Shown: positions 17,722 through 27,005 of the stretch, one piece after another
Numbering within the stretch: the stretch's first letter is position 1
How the letters are laid out: every line of letters begins with the position of its first letter
Assembly: GCF_005153485.1 (NCBI RefSeq)
Contig: NZ_CP039740.1
Span: forward strand, 3,847,001-3,911,000
Reading direction: 5' to 3'
DNA from: Pseudolabrys sp. FHR47
GTDB lineage: Bacteria; Pseudomonadota; Alphaproteobacteria; Rhizobiales; Xanthobacteraceae
DNA: 64,000 nt
Position numbers and translations under genes: made by a program
Notes under the pieces: model-generated
The model's input: the letters and a program-made list of their open reading frames with translations, nothing else
Told to the model about the DNA's origin: nothing
Database searches by the model: none

Positions 17722-19467
17722 TTAATAGGTGTCGGTCAGGTAGCGTTTGTCGCGCTCGATTTGAGCCACGGCGGCTTCGGCGGCCTCGGCGCTCAGCGAT
17801 TTGACGTCCTGATAGGAGCGCACCAGCGCGGCGCGGACGTCCTTGGCCATCGCCTTGGCGTCGCCGCACACGTAGAAATTGGCGCCGCCATCCAACCATT
17901 CGACGATGTCGCGCCGGCGCTCCCAGATGCGGTCCTGGACGTAGATCTTCTCGGGCTGGTCGCGCGAGAAAGTGACGTCCATGCGTGTCAGGTCGCCTTC
18001 CTTCAAGGCCTCCTGCCATTCGAGCTGATACAGGAAGTCGTGAGTGAAGTGACGGTCGCCGAAGAACAGCCAACTGCGGCCCTTCGCGCCGGCCGCGCGG
18101 CGCTCCTGCACAAAGGCGCGAAACGGCGCGATGCCGGTGCCGGGTCCGACCATGATGATGTCACGGCCGTCGGAGGGCAGACGGAAATGCTTGTTGGAAC
18201 GAACCTTGACGCGAACCTTGTCGCCGCGCTTGCGCCTCTCCGCGATATAGTTCGACGCGACCCCCTTGCGGGCGCGGCCGTGCGTCTCGTAGCGCACGGC
18301 GGAGATCAGGAGATGGGCTTCGTCTTCGTTTTCGCGGCGGGATGACGCGACCGAGTAAGCGCGGGGCGCCAGCGTGCGCGTCACGGCGCGCAAATTCTCG
18401 GCGGTCAGGGCGATCGGGAAGTTCGAGACGAGATCGATCAGCTGACGGCCCTGGATCCAGTCGCGGGCTTCACCGCTCTCGATCAGTTCTTTGACGTATT
18501 GCTGGCCCGTCGCGGTGGCGTAGGTCTCCAGACTCTTCAGCGAAAGCGTGTGAATGTCACGCTGCGAGACCAATTCGTCGCGCAACGCACGATCTTCCGA
18601 TAGCCCTGCGGCCTTGAGCAGCTCATCCACCTCAGCCGGATCGTTCTCAATGTAGAGATCGAGCGAGTCGCCCGGCTCGTAGGGCAGCACCGTGTCGGTG
18701 AAACGCAGCGCGAGGTGAACGGTCTCCTTGTCCGAGCGGGACGAGTTAAGATTGGTCAGTTCAACGATCTCCGCCTCGACAATGTCGGGCTTGACCGCGG
18801 CGGCCTTGCCGAACTCGACGGGAATGATCTTGCCGCGCGCAGCTTCCGGCGGCGCCAGCGCCTTGACAGCCTTGTCTGTCCAAGCCGCCGCCGGCTTCTC
18901 GAAATCGAGGTCGCAATCGAGGCGATCGACCACACGCTTGCCGCCCAGAGCTGCGAGGCGTTCGTCGATCTTGCGGCCAACCGCGCAAAACTCGGCATAG
19001 GCCGTATCGCCAAGCGCCAGCACGGCGTATTCCACGCCATCGAGCGGGCCGAAATCAGCCGTCATCAATTCATTGTATTTCGCTGCAACCCGCGACGGCG
19101 GCTCGCCCTCGCCCCATGTCGCCGCCACGAAGACCAGCCGCCTGGCGGATTTCAGGGTCGCCATATCAAGATCGGCAAGGTCGATGACCGACGGCTTGAG
19201 ACCGCTCTTGCGGGCGTTACGCGCAATGTCGTTGGCGAGGCGCTCGGAGTTGCCGGATTCGGTCGCGAACACGATGGTCAACGGCTCGGCGGCAACGGCG
19301 GCCGGCGCCGCGATCTCCACGACTTCGCCGGAGACGGATTCGACGCCGGCGAGAAAACCCGCGAGCCAGGCGCGCTGCGTGGCGGTAGCACCACCAACGA
19401 CCTGATTAAGAAGCGCGATGTCTTCGTCCCCGAACGGCGCTGTTTTCGGGATCTGCACCACAGCCAT
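17722..19467 (-). CDS. cysJ: NADPH-sulfite reductase flavoprotein (alpha subunit)
   Basis: The 581-residue diflavin reductase passes electrons from NADPH through FAD and FMN to CysI. The flavodoxin FMN loop is TESGNSE at residues 69-75. The FAD domain has RAYSVASS, and the NADPH part has GPGTGIAPFRAF and the family C terminus RYLTDTY. The ATG at 19467 follows GGGAG eight bases upstream and gives the usual start. It is the first gene of the cysJIG operon and faces cysD across about 540 bp. Confidence 0.93.
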   Translation of the reverse strand: MAVVQIPKTAPFGDEDIALLNQVVGGATATQRAWLAGFLAGVESVSGEVVEIAAPAAVAAEPLTIVFATESGNSERLANDIARNARKSGLKPSVIDLADLDMATLKSARRLVFVAATWGEGEPPSRVAAKYNELMTADFGPLDGVEYAVLALGDTAYAEFCAVGRKIDERLAALGGKRVVDRLDCDLDFEKPAAAWTDKAVKALAPPEAARGKIIPVEFGKAAAVKPDIVEAEIVELTNLNSSRSDKETVHLALRFTDTVLPYEPGDSLDLYIENDPAEVDELLKAAGLSEDRALRDELVSQRDIHTLSLKSLETYATATGQQYVKELIESGEARDWIQGRQLIDLVSNFPIALTAENLRAVTRTLAPRAYSVASSRRENEDEAHLLISAVRYETHGRARKGVASNYIAERRKRGDKVRVKVRSNKHFRLPSDGRDIIMVGPGTGIAPFRAFVQERRAAGAKGRSWLFFGDRHFTHDFLYQLEWQEALKEGDLTRMDVTFSRDQPEKIYVQDRIWERRRDIVEWLDGGANFYVCGDAKAMAKDVRAALVRSYQDVKSLSAEAAEAAVAQIERDKRYLTDTY

Positions 19468-20008
19468 CGCACAACTCCCAGCGTCGGGACACGGCAGCAA
19501 GCCGCCTGATGCCCGCAATTACTTGAGGTTGTTAGATAGAAGGCTCCGGCAGAAACAGGCAATAGAACCGCTGAAATAAGAAGGAAACCATTGTCCCCGC
19601 CGTCATCACGGCGATAATTTTTCACGACCTTGGCGAAAGCGACCAACCTCACCTACGCGGCTGCGTCCATTCGTAAGGCGTTAATAACGTCAAGCTTCGG
19701 ATACCTTTCATCGCCACGCCACTCATCACGGAGGACAGTCGAAAAGCAGGCAAAAACTTTCGGCTTTCGAACGCCGCGTTAGAACACAATACTTCTCCGC
19801 CTATCACGAGCCCCGGAAGATATTTCCAAATATTCATTCGTATCAGTCAGTTCATTGACCACCGCAGATTCAGGTTTAAAACAACTCGCATGGAGCGCGT
19901 GCAATTGTCGCTTCAAGTTCATAACTGCTCCGATGACACGCCGCGCCCATCAGAAACGTTTTCTTCGTTTCCAGTCCGCGCGGCGCCCGGAGTGCGAATT
20001 GGTGCCCG
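19468..20008. promoter_or_regulatory. Divergent intergenic region between cysJ and cysD
   Basis: This 541-bp gap holds no convincing gene. It should contain the promoters of both sulfate-assimilation operons. A stem (CGCCGT-catc-ACGGCG, 19598-19613) followed by ATAATTTTT looks like a terminator or leader hairpin on the plus strand. The right half is AT-richer than its neighbours. No regulator binding motif that I can name was recognised. Confidence 0.5.
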
Positions 20009-20803
20009 ATGGAACGTCTCGATGAACTCGAAGCACAGAGCATATTCATTCTGCGCGAGGCCTTTGCGCGCCTGAACAAGATCGCGCTGCTCTGGTCGCT
20101 CGGCAAAGACTCGAATGTGATGATCTGGCTGGCGCGCAAGGCCTTCTTCGGCCGCGTGCCCTTCCCGGTCATGCATGTCGACACGGGCAAGAAGTTTCCC
20201 GAAATGTACGCTTTTCGCGATCGCTACGCGAAGGAGTGGAATCTCGACTTTATCGCGGAAGAGTGCCCGCCGATCGACGCCGTCGATCCGTCATTGCCGC
20301 CCGCGGCGCGGTCCGCAGCGCGCAAGACGGAAGGCCTCAAACTAGCTTTGGCCAAACACGGCTTCGACGGGCTTATCGCCGGCATCCGCCGCGACGAGGA
20401 GCCGACGCGCGCCAAGGAACGTGTGTTCTCGCCACGCGGCGCCGAAGGCATCTGGGATGTCCGCGACCAGCCGCCGGAGTTCTGGAACCACTTCAACGCC
20501 TCACCGCCGCCCGGGGCGCATCTGCGCATCCATCCGATCCTGCATTGGACCGAAGCCGATATCTGGGCCTATACGCGCCGCGAGAGCATCCCGATCATTT
20601 CGCTCTATCTGAGCAGGAACGGCCAGCGCTACCGATCGCTCGGCGACATGGACATCACTTCCCCCGTCGCGTCGGACGCGTCATCGATCGACGAGATCAT
20701 CGCCGAACTCGATTCCACCAAAGTGCCGGAGCGTTCCGGCCGCGCCATGGATCACGAATCCGAGGACGCGTTCGAGCGCCTGCGCACCGCCGGATATCTC
20801 TAG
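20009..20803 (+). CDS. cysD: Sulfate adenylyltransferase small subunit
   Basis: The 264-residue ATP-pyrophosphatase-family subunit makes adenylyl-sulfate (APS) from ATP and sulfate. The PP-loop is SLGKDSNVM (usually SIGKDS), followed by VMHVDTGKKFPEMYAFRD and GIRRDEEPTRAKERVFS. The C-terminal region has SIDEIIAELDSTKVPERSGR. It works with the GTPase subunit encoded 11 bp downstream. The ATG at 20009 has only a distant GGAG, so the start is slightly uncertain. First gene of the cysD-cysNH operon. Confidence 0.93.
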   Translation: MERLDELEAQSIFILREAFARLNKIALLWSLGKDSNVMIWLARKAFFGRVPFPVMHVDTGKKFPEMYAFRDRYAKEWNLDFIAEECPPIDAVDPSLPPAARSAARKTEGLKLALAKHGFDGLIAGIRRDEEPTRAKERVFSPRGAEGIWDVRDQPPEFWNHFNASPPPGAHLRIHPILHWTEADIWAYTRRESIPIISLYLSRNGQRYRSLGDMDITSPVASDASSIDEIIAELDSTKVPERSGRAMDHESEDAFERLRTAGYL

Positions 20804-20814
20804 GGTCGCCCACC

Positions 20815-22854
20815 ATGAACGTTCTGGTCTCTCCGCACACCGTCACCAACCTCCAGCAACCGCAGGCAACCCGCATCGTCATCGTCGGTGACGTCGATCA
20901 CGGCAAATCGACCTTGATCGGCCGGCTGCTCTACGAAACCGGCAGCCTGCCGGACGGCAAGTTCGAGAGCCTCAAGGCCATGAGCGCGCGGCGCGGGATG
21001 CCGTTCGAATGGTCGTTCCTTCTGGACGCGCTGCAGACCGAACGCGATCAGGGCATCACCATCGACACCAGCCAGATCCGCTTCCGTACCGCGCTCCGCG
21101 ATTTCGTGCTGATCGACGCGCCGGGCCACATCGAATTCCTGCGTAACATGATCACCGGCGCGGCCCAGGCTGACGCCGCGCTGCTGCTCATCGACGCCAC
21201 CGAAGGGGTTCGCGAGCAGACTCGGCGCCACGGCTATCTCCTGCATCTGCTCGGCATCCGGCAGGCCGCCGTTATCATCAACAAGATGGATCGGGTCGGC
21301 TACAGCCAAGACCGTTATCGCGAAATCGCCGATGAGATTGCCACCTATCTCGGTGCGCTCGACATCGAGCCGGTTGCGATCGTGCCGATCTCGGCCCGCG
21401 AGGGCGACGGGATCACCGTGAAGACCCGGGCTATTGCCTGGTATGACGGCCCGACGGTCGCGGAAGCCCTCGATCAATTCACCGTGGCGACGCCGCCTCA
21501 GGATCTCGATCTGCGCCTGCCGGTGCAAGCTGTCTATAAATTCGACGACCGGCGCATTATCGCCGGCCGAATTGAAAGCGGTCGTATTGCCATCGGCGAC
21601 GAGATCGTTGTCCTGCCCGGCAACAAGGTTGCGCGCGTGAAATCCATCGAAAGCTGGCCGGTGGCCGACGCCGCGCACCCGCCGTCGAGCCTCGAGGCCG
21701 GCCGCTCGGTCGGCGTGACGCTCGACCGCGAACTGTTCATCGAGCGCGGCCATATCCTGGCGCTCGCCACGGCGCCGTCTCCGATCGTTAATGGCATTCG
21801 CGCACGGATATTCTGGCTGCACCCGGCGCCGCTCAAGGCGGGCACGCCGATCGTTGTGCGATCGGGCACAGCTGAAATCCGCGGCCGCGTGTCGGCGATC
21901 GTCGACGCGCTCGATCCCGCCGATTTGCAATCGGATGGCATCGAGATTATCGCCCAGAACCGGATCGGCGAGATCGATATCGCCCTCGCCGCACCGGCGG
22001 CGTTCGATACCTTCGCGGACAATCCGTTTACCGGCCGCTTCGCCATCGAAGTCGATGGCCGCATTGCCGGCGGCGGCATTGCCGTCGAGCTAAAGCAGGC
22101 GGGCACCGAACGGCATCGCCCTGCCGCGAACGGCCGCGATGCCGAGGCGGTGGAACGCCGTGTCGCCGCCCTGCTCCCCCGGTTGAAAGAGCAGACCGCG
22201 ACTGAGCGGCTGGCGACCTTGCGCGATTCAATCGACGGCAAGATCGTCTTCACCACCAGCTTCGGCATCGAGGATCAGGCCATCCTGCACATGATCGCCA
22301 AGGGAGGCCTCGATATCGACGTGGTCAGCCTCGACACCGGACGGCTGTTCCCGCAGACCTACGATCTCTGGGCGGAAACCGAGCGTCACTTCGGCCTTCG
22401 CATCAAGGCATTCTATCCGCGCCATTTCGAACTCGAAGCCCTGGTCGAGCGCCAGGGAATCAACGGCTTCTACGAAAGCCGCGATGCACGCCAAGCCTGC
22501 TGTTTCGTCCGCAAGGTCGAACCGCTCAGCCGTGCGCTGGCCAATTCGGCCGCGTGGGTCACAGGCCTGCGCGCCGATCAGTCCGCGAACCGGAAGGACA
22601 TGGCGCTCGTTTCCGCCGACAAGGCGCACGGTCTCGTCAAGCTGAGCCCGCTGTTCGACTGGTCGCGTGAGCAAGTTGTCGCCTTCACGGCATCGAACGG
22701 CGTGCCTGTGAACGCGCTGCACGACAAAGGCTTTGCGTCGATCGGCTGCGCCCCATGCACCCGCGCGCTGCGCCCCGGCGAACCGGAGCGCGCCGGGCGT
22801 TGGTGGTGGGAAGACGAGACGAAGAAGGAATGCGGCCTGCATCCTGGCCGCTAG
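20815..22854 (+). CDS. cysN-cysH: Fused sulfate adenylyltransferase GTPase subunit and APS reductase (CysN-CysH)
   Basis: One uninterrupted 679-residue frame joins two enzymes. Residues 1 to about 425 are CysN, an EF-Tu-like GTPase: G1 loop GDVDHGKST at 25-33, DAPGH at 101-105, NKMD at 156-159, then two beta-barrel domains. Residues from about 443 are a CysH-type reductase: TSFGIEDQ, LDTGRLFPQTY, the C562-C563 and C645-C648 Fe-S ligands (CC and CAPC), and the C-terminal ECGLH with catalytic C673. The CC...CxxC pattern points to an APS rather than PAPS reductase. Both halves are near full length. The common CysN partner, CysC kinase, is absent, so APS could be reduced directly. The stop TAG lies in an inverted-repeat element. 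Confidence 0.93.
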   Translation: MNVLVSPHTVTNLQQPQATRIVIVGDVDHGKSTLIGRLLYETGSLPDGKFESLKAMSARRGMPFEWSFLLDALQTERDQGITIDTSQIRFRTALRDFVLIDAPGHIEFLRNMITGAAQADAALLLIDATEGVREQTRRHGYLLHLLGIRQAAVIINKMDRVGYSQDRYREIADEIATYLGALDIEPVAIVPISAREGDGITVKTRAIAWYDGPTVAEALDQFTVATPPQDLDLRLPVQAVYKFDDRRIIAGRIESGRIAIGDEIVVLPGNKVARVKSIESWPVADAAHPPSSLEAGRSVGVTLDRELFIERGHILALATAPSPIVNGIRARIFWLHPAPLKAGTPIVVRSGTAEIRGRVSAIVDALDPADLQSDGIEIIAQNRIGEIDIALAAPAAFDTFADNPFTGRFAIEVDGRIAGGGIAVELKQAGTERHRPAANGRDAEAVERRVAALLPRLKEQTATERLATLRDSIDGKIVFTTSFGIEDQAILHMIAKGGLDIDVVSLDTGRLFPQTYDLWAETERHFGLRIKAFYPRHFELEALVERQGINGFYESRDARQACCFVRKVEPLSRALANSAAWVTGLRADQSANRKDMALVSADKAHGLVKLSPLFDWSREQVVAFTASNGVPVNALHDKGFASIGCAPCTRALRPGEPERAGRWWWEDETKKECGLHPGR

Positions 22855-22974
22855 AGCGTTTGGGAGCGAAGTGGAAACCGGTTCGCATCCCTTTCACAGG
22901 TGTCTGTGATCACGCCGTGGTCTCGAGCGCGTAGCGCGTTCGCGCACGACGCTCGACACCACTCAATGCTCTAG
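22851..22974. repeat. 124-bp element with terminal inverted repeats (MITE-like)
   Basis: The element is bounded by CTAGAGC (22851-22857) and GCTCTAG (22968-22974). Its left part, GAGCGAAGTGGAAACCGGTT, resembles a short intergenic element I recall as common in Hyphomicrobiales genomes; this is recollection, not a search. It fills the gap between convergent genes, and each terminal repeat contains the TAG stop of the adjacent gene. No transposase is present. Confidence 0.6.
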
Positions 22975-23954
22975 CTAACCGCCCGGGCCGCAGCCAGGTG
23001 AGGCGCGTCGACATCGAACATCTCATGCTGCCACGCCTTGTACCAATCCTTGAACAGCCGGTGCTGCGTCTCGACATAACGACGCTGGCTTTCGGAAAGC
23101 GCATCGGCCGGATTGAAATGAAGGACGTACTCCTGATGTCCTTCAAGCACCATCAGATACTTGTAGTAGAGGACGAGATCGACGCCTTCGTCGAAGGACG
23201 ACAACACCCCCAACGCACGCTCGAGTTCTTGAGCGCGGCGCATGGCGGTCGGATCGCCTTTCGCCGCCTGCTCGCACAATGCAACGAGGTGCAGAACCTC
23301 CTTCGGCAGGGCATTGCCGATTCCCGTGATAGCGCCACGGGCGCCGCAATTGATATAGCCGTGGAACACCTGCGTATCCACACCGACCATCAGCGTCAGA
23401 TCCGGATCGCGGCCGGTGATATGCTCCGCAGCGTAGCGCAGAGACTCGGCGCCGCCGAATTCCTTGAAGCCAATCAAATTCTTGTGGCGGGCGCGCAACT
23501 CGAAGAAAAGATCCGCCTTCGTTTCGTACCCATAATAAGGGCTATTGTAGATGACCGCGGGCAAGCCGCCCGCCTCCAGCACGCTTTCGAAGTGGTCGCG
23601 CTGCGCCGCGACCGACGATCCGCGTGACAAGACGCGCGGAATGACCATCAAGCCGCCGGCGCCCACCTTCTTGGCGTGCGCGGCTATCGCCGCGGCCCGG
23701 CGGGTATTCTGCGCGCCGGTGCCCACGATAACCGGTACACCCGCCGCGGTGAGCCGGGCGACGCCCTCCATGCGCTGTTCGTCATCGAGCAACGGCCAGT
23801 CGCCCATCGACCCGCAGTAAACGACAGCCGACATGCCGCTCTTGATGAGGCTCTTGCCGGTCTCGACCAACGCGTCGAAATTGGGTTGCCGCGACGGGGT
23901 GCAAGGGGTCATCAGCGCCGGAATCGTGCCGGAAAAGATGTTTGATGTCTTCAC
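22971..23954 (-). CDS. Dihydrodipicolinate synthase family aldolase/lyase
   Basis: The 327-residue TIM-barrel protein belongs to the DapA/NAL superfamily. The Schiff-base lysine is in IGFKEFGG and the catalytic tyrosine in VIYNSPYYGYE. The GTG at 23954 is chosen because AGGAGG lies nine bases upstream; a longer start at 23990 would place that site inside the gene. The C-terminal extension after the barrel is longer than in DapA. It lies in a leftward run with a TRAP transporter, so it probably splits or forms a 2-keto acid imported by that system rather than making lysine. Substrate unknown. Confidence 0.85.
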   Translation of the reverse strand: MKTSNIFSGTIPALMTPCTPSRQPNFDALVETGKSLIKSGMSAVVYCGSMGDWPLLDDEQRMEGVARLTAAGVPVIVGTGAQNTRRAAAIAAHAKKVGAGGLMVIPRVLSRGSSVAAQRDHFESVLEAGGLPAVIYNSPYYGYETKADLFFELRARHKNLIGFKEFGGAESLRYAAEHITGRDPDLTLMVGVDTQVFHGYINCGARGAITGIGNALPKEVLHLVALCEQAAKGDPTAMRRAQELERALGVLSSFDEGVDLVLYYKYLMVLEGHQEYVLHFNPADALSESQRRYVETQHRLFKDWYKAWQHEMFDVDAPHLAAARAVS

Positions 23955-24063
23955 GACGGGTTTCCTCCTGTGTTGTTGGCCCCCGGCCACCCGACGGCCG
24001 CGACCAAGAGAGGCGCCCGGTCGCGGTTTGCGCGACCGGACATCTCAGGCGGTTAGCGATGGA

Positions 24064-25047
24064 TCAGAGCGTCTTTCCGACCTTGCGCAGTTCGGCGAGG
24101 ACAGGCGCTTTCGGCAGCCAGATCTTGTCGTACTCGGCGACAACGGCAGCCGCGTCGGCAGGATTCGCCGTCTTGACCGGAATTGAGGCGGCCTTGAACT
24201 GCGCAACAAGCTTCGGCTCGTTGGCGGCCAGTTCATCGATCTGACGATCGAGCTGCTTCTTGACGACTTTGGTGATGAGATCCTTGTCGGCCGCGGGGAG
24301 CGCCTGCCAGACGCGGCCCGATGCCAGTGCGATGACCGGCATGAAGATCGCGTTCATCATCAGGATCGTCTTCGAAACCTTGTCGAACCGTTGGTTCCAC
24401 GAGAACTCGAGATCGGCCTCAAGGCCATCGACCTGACCATTGGTCATGGCATCGAAAACCTGAGGCGTCGGGATCGGCGTCGGCGCAGCGCCGAGAAGCT
24501 GGTAGAAGTCGCGGTAAGCCGGCGTCGGATTGATGCGCAGCTTCATCCCCTTGAGATCCGCGATGGAGGAAATTTCCCGCGCGGAGAAGACAGCGCGCAT
24601 GCCGGTGATGCCCCAGGCCAGGCCGACAGTGCCGGTTTCGCGCGGCAGCACATCGAATAGGCTTAAGGCAACCGGATGCCGGACGAGTTTGGCAATCTTG
24701 TCGGTGGAGTCGACGACGTAGGGCGCCGTGATCGCGGCGATCGACGGCACGCGCGAACCAAGTTCGGCCGCCATGATCCATCCCATGTCGAGCGCGCCGG
24801 ATTGCATCTGCTGCAGCATAGCCGCCTCGCTGCCGAGCTGGCCGGCGTGAAACACCGTCATGGTCAGTCGGCCGCTGGTCTCGGCCTTGAGTTCGTCCGC
24901 CACGCGCAGCGCCGCATTGTTCCAGGGGTGACCGGTCGGCGTCAGGATACCGAGGCGAAGCTCGCGTGCCTGAGCCCGCAGGATGGTCGGCGCGGCGAGC
25001 GGCAGAGTCGCGCCCGCAGCGAGGAGAAGACGACGAGATATCTTCAT
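24064..25047 (-). CDS. TRAP transporter solute-binding protein (DctP family)
   Basis: The 327-residue periplasmic protein starts with an export signal (MKISRR then hydrophobic, ending near LRAQ). The DctP-fold signatures include GILTPTGHPWN near the N terminus, AWGITGMRAVFS and MKLRINPTPAYRDFYQLLGAAP, the last containing the carboxylate-binding arginine region. It delivers an organic acid to the membrane subunits encoded upstream. TCAGGAG precedes the ATG at 25047. Order on the minus strand is dctQ, dctM, dctP, then the aldolase. Confidence 0.9.
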   Translation of the reverse strand: MKISRRLLLAAGATLPLAAPTILRAQARELRLGILTPTGHPWNNAALRVADELKAETSGRLTMTVFHAGQLGSEAAMLQQMQSGALDMGWIMAAELGSRVPSIAAITAPYVVDSTDKIAKLVRHPVALSLFDVLPRETGTVGLAWGITGMRAVFSAREISSIADLKGMKLRINPTPAYRDFYQLLGAAPTPIPTPQVFDAMTNGQVDGLEADLEFSWNQRFDKVSKTILMMNAIFMPVIALASGRVWQALPAADKDLITKVVKKQLDRQIDELAANEPKLVAQFKAASIPVKTANPADAAAVVAEYDKIWLPKAPVLAELRKVGKTL

Positions 25048-25073
25048 TGGATTTCTCCTGATGATGGTCCAGG

Positions 25074-26339
25074 TCATTTGACCAGAACGAGTGAGAGGGA
25101 AGGAAATATCGAGAGAAACACGAGCAGAATGCAGGCAACGATGAAGAAGGGCAGCGTCACCATGAACATGCGGCCGGGCTTTGCCCCCGTCACGGCGGCT
25201 GCGACGAAGAAGCAGAGCCCAACGGGAGGCGAGAGCAGCCCGAGCACCAGATTGATCACCGCCACCACGCCGAAGTGCCGAGGGTCGATGCCGTAAATAT
25301 CGGTCGCGATCGGCAGGAGGATCGGCACGGTCATGATCAGGCCGGGGATGCCGTCGATCACGGTTCCGATGACCAGCAGCGCCAGATTGGCGAGCAACAT
25401 GAACTCGACCGGGCTATGCGCGATGGTCTGGATAGACGCCGCGAGCGATTGCGGGACCTTTGCGTAGATCAGGACCCAGGAAAACACGCTAGCCGCTGCG
25501 ACCAGGAACAACACGATCGCTGCGTAGATGCCGGCCCGAAGCAGCATGTGCGGCAGCTGCTCAAAGCGGAACTGCTTTGTCCAATAGCGGCCAACCAATG
25601 CCGAGGCCACCGATCCGATGGCGGCCGATTCAGTCGGGTTCGCCAGACCGCCAAGGATCGAGCCGACGATGACGATCGGAATCAATAATGTGGGCGCAGC
25701 GCCTGCCACGATCACTGCCCGCTCCTTGAGCGTGCGTCTTTCGCCGGGCGGGTAATTGTAGAAAAACCCAAGCGCGGCGATCGTGGCAAAGAACAGCAAC
25801 GTCAGAAGTATGCCGGGAACAACACCCGCGGCCAGCATATCGCTTACAGAAACCTGCGCGAGCACGCTGTAGACGACGAACATGACCGAAGGCGGAATGA
25901 TCGGGCCCAACATACCACCATAGGCGGTGAGACCCGCGGCGAATGTCTTGTCGTACCCCTTCTTCTCCATCTCCGGCACCATGATCTGTGCCATGACCGC
26001 GACCTGGGCGGTCGCCGAACCGAGAATGGCCGCGACGAACATGTTTGCGAGCACATTGACGTAAGCAAGGCCGCCCTTGAGCGATCCGACGAACGCCATG
26101 GCAAGGTCCACAATGCGCCGGGTGATGCCACCGCCATTCATGATTTCGCCGATCAAAATGAACAGCGGAATGGCGATAAGCCCGTAACTATCGACGCCAC
26201 CGAAGAGCTGAAGCGGATAGTTCTGAAAGAGAATTGGATTTCCGGACAACGTCAGGAAAACGATGGCCCCCAGACAAAGGCACATGCCAATCGGAACGCC
26301 GACCAGCATGATGGCAACGATGGCGGCGATCGACGTCAT
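25074..26339 (-). CDS. TRAP transporter large permease (DctM family)
   Basis: This 421-residue, about 12-helix membrane protein forms the sodium-coupled channel of a TRAP importer. GLIAIPLFILIGEIMN, GGMLGPIIPPSVMFVVY and GLLSPPVGLCFFVAA are characteristic DctM segments. It follows the small permease gene by one base and precedes the solute-binding protein gene. The substrate is probably a carboxylate, but the sequence does not say which. Confidence 0.92.
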   Translation of the reverse strand: MTSIAAIVAIMLVGVPIGMCLCLGAIVFLTLSGNPILFQNYPLQLFGGVDSYGLIAIPLFILIGEIMNGGGITRRIVDLAMAFVGSLKGGLAYVNVLANMFVAAILGSATAQVAVMAQIMVPEMEKKGYDKTFAAGLTAYGGMLGPIIPPSVMFVVYSVLAQVSVSDMLAAGVVPGILLTLLFFATIAALGFFYNYPPGERRTLKERAVIVAGAAPTLLIPIVIVGSILGGLANPTESAAIGSVASALVGRYWTKQFRFEQLPHMLLRAGIYAAIVLFLVAAASVFSWVLIYAKVPQSLAASIQTIAHSPVEFMLLANLALLVIGTVIDGIPGLIMTVPILLPIATDIYGIDPRHFGVVAVINLVLGLLSPPVGLCFFVAAAVTGAKPGRMFMVTLPFFIVACILLVFLSIFPSLSLVLVK

Positions 26340-26340
26340 G

Positions 26341-26970
26341 TCAGTTCACAATGCCTTCGGCCGGTGTCGACGCGAAGTCGGGCAAAGTGGACCGCTCGGC
26401 GAGGCCGAGGTCTTCAAGCAGGTTGGCCGTTCCGTGAACGACCAACTCCGCGGCAAAGATCGGCATGATGAGATAGAGGACCCATGTCGGCCAATTCAGC
26501 GTCTGGGTTCTCTCGGTGTAGAGGAAATTGAAGCTTTGGGCGGCGAACTCCTTGGCGTCGAACCCGGAAGCGGCGATCCCTACCGGGTCCATCCAAAGAC
26601 AGCACATCCAGCCGAGCATCAGCCCGAATGCGAGAACGCAGGCCGTTGACACGGCGCGGGCTACCGCCGCGGCCCGGCTCGACAGGCGTTCGGTCACCAG
26701 TGTCATTGCGAAATCGAGACGCATACGCGTCATCGCCGAACCGCCGATAAATGTCAGCCAGACGACAGAAAACACCGCGGATTCGTCGACCCAGTAAATC
26801 GGAACACCGGCGTACCGCGTCACCACGTTGAGCAAAACCAGCACGCACAGCAGCGCCATAAGCCCTTTCACCGCCGCGTGTTCGGCCCGCAACAGGTGGC
26901 GGGACAACGCCATCAGATAGCGGACTGCGGCCGGCGATGTGGCTGGGCGAAGCGTCACGGTACGTCCCAT
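26341..26970 (-). CDS. TRAP transporter small permease (DctQ family)
   Basis: The 209-residue protein has four hydrophobic helices and the DctQ core with VLLNVVTRYAGVPIYWVDE followed by VVWLTFIGGSAMTR. It partners DctM. Start choice is open: ATG at 26970 is used, but ATG at 26913 also precedes the first helix and neither has a clear ribosome-binding site. It is the first gene of the leftward TRAP/aldolase operon and is divergent from the GntR regulator, 51 bp away. Confidence 0.85.
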   Translation of the reverse strand: MGRTVTLRPATSPAAVRYLMALSRHLLRAEHAAVKGLMALLCVLVLLNVVTRYAGVPIYWVDESAVFSVVWLTFIGGSAMTRMRLDFAMTLVTERLSSRAAAVARAVSTACVLAFGLMLGWMCCLWMDPVGIAASGFDAKEFAAQSFNFLYTERTQTLNWPTWVLYLIMPIFAAELVVHGTANLLEDLGLAERSTLPDFASTPAEGIVN

Positions 26971-27005
26971 TCGCGGAGCTTGGCTCTGGATATTGTTGAT
27001 TGTAG

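Noticed and set aside
19649-19837. A 62-residue minus-strand frame between cysJ and cysD
   Set aside because: No ribosome-binding site, no recognisable motif, and it lies in the divergent promoter region.
20236-20814. An extended start for the CysN-CysH protein inside the cysD gene
   Set aside because: The extra residues overlap cysD in another frame and have no CysN similarity; the ATG at 20815 starts the normal protein.
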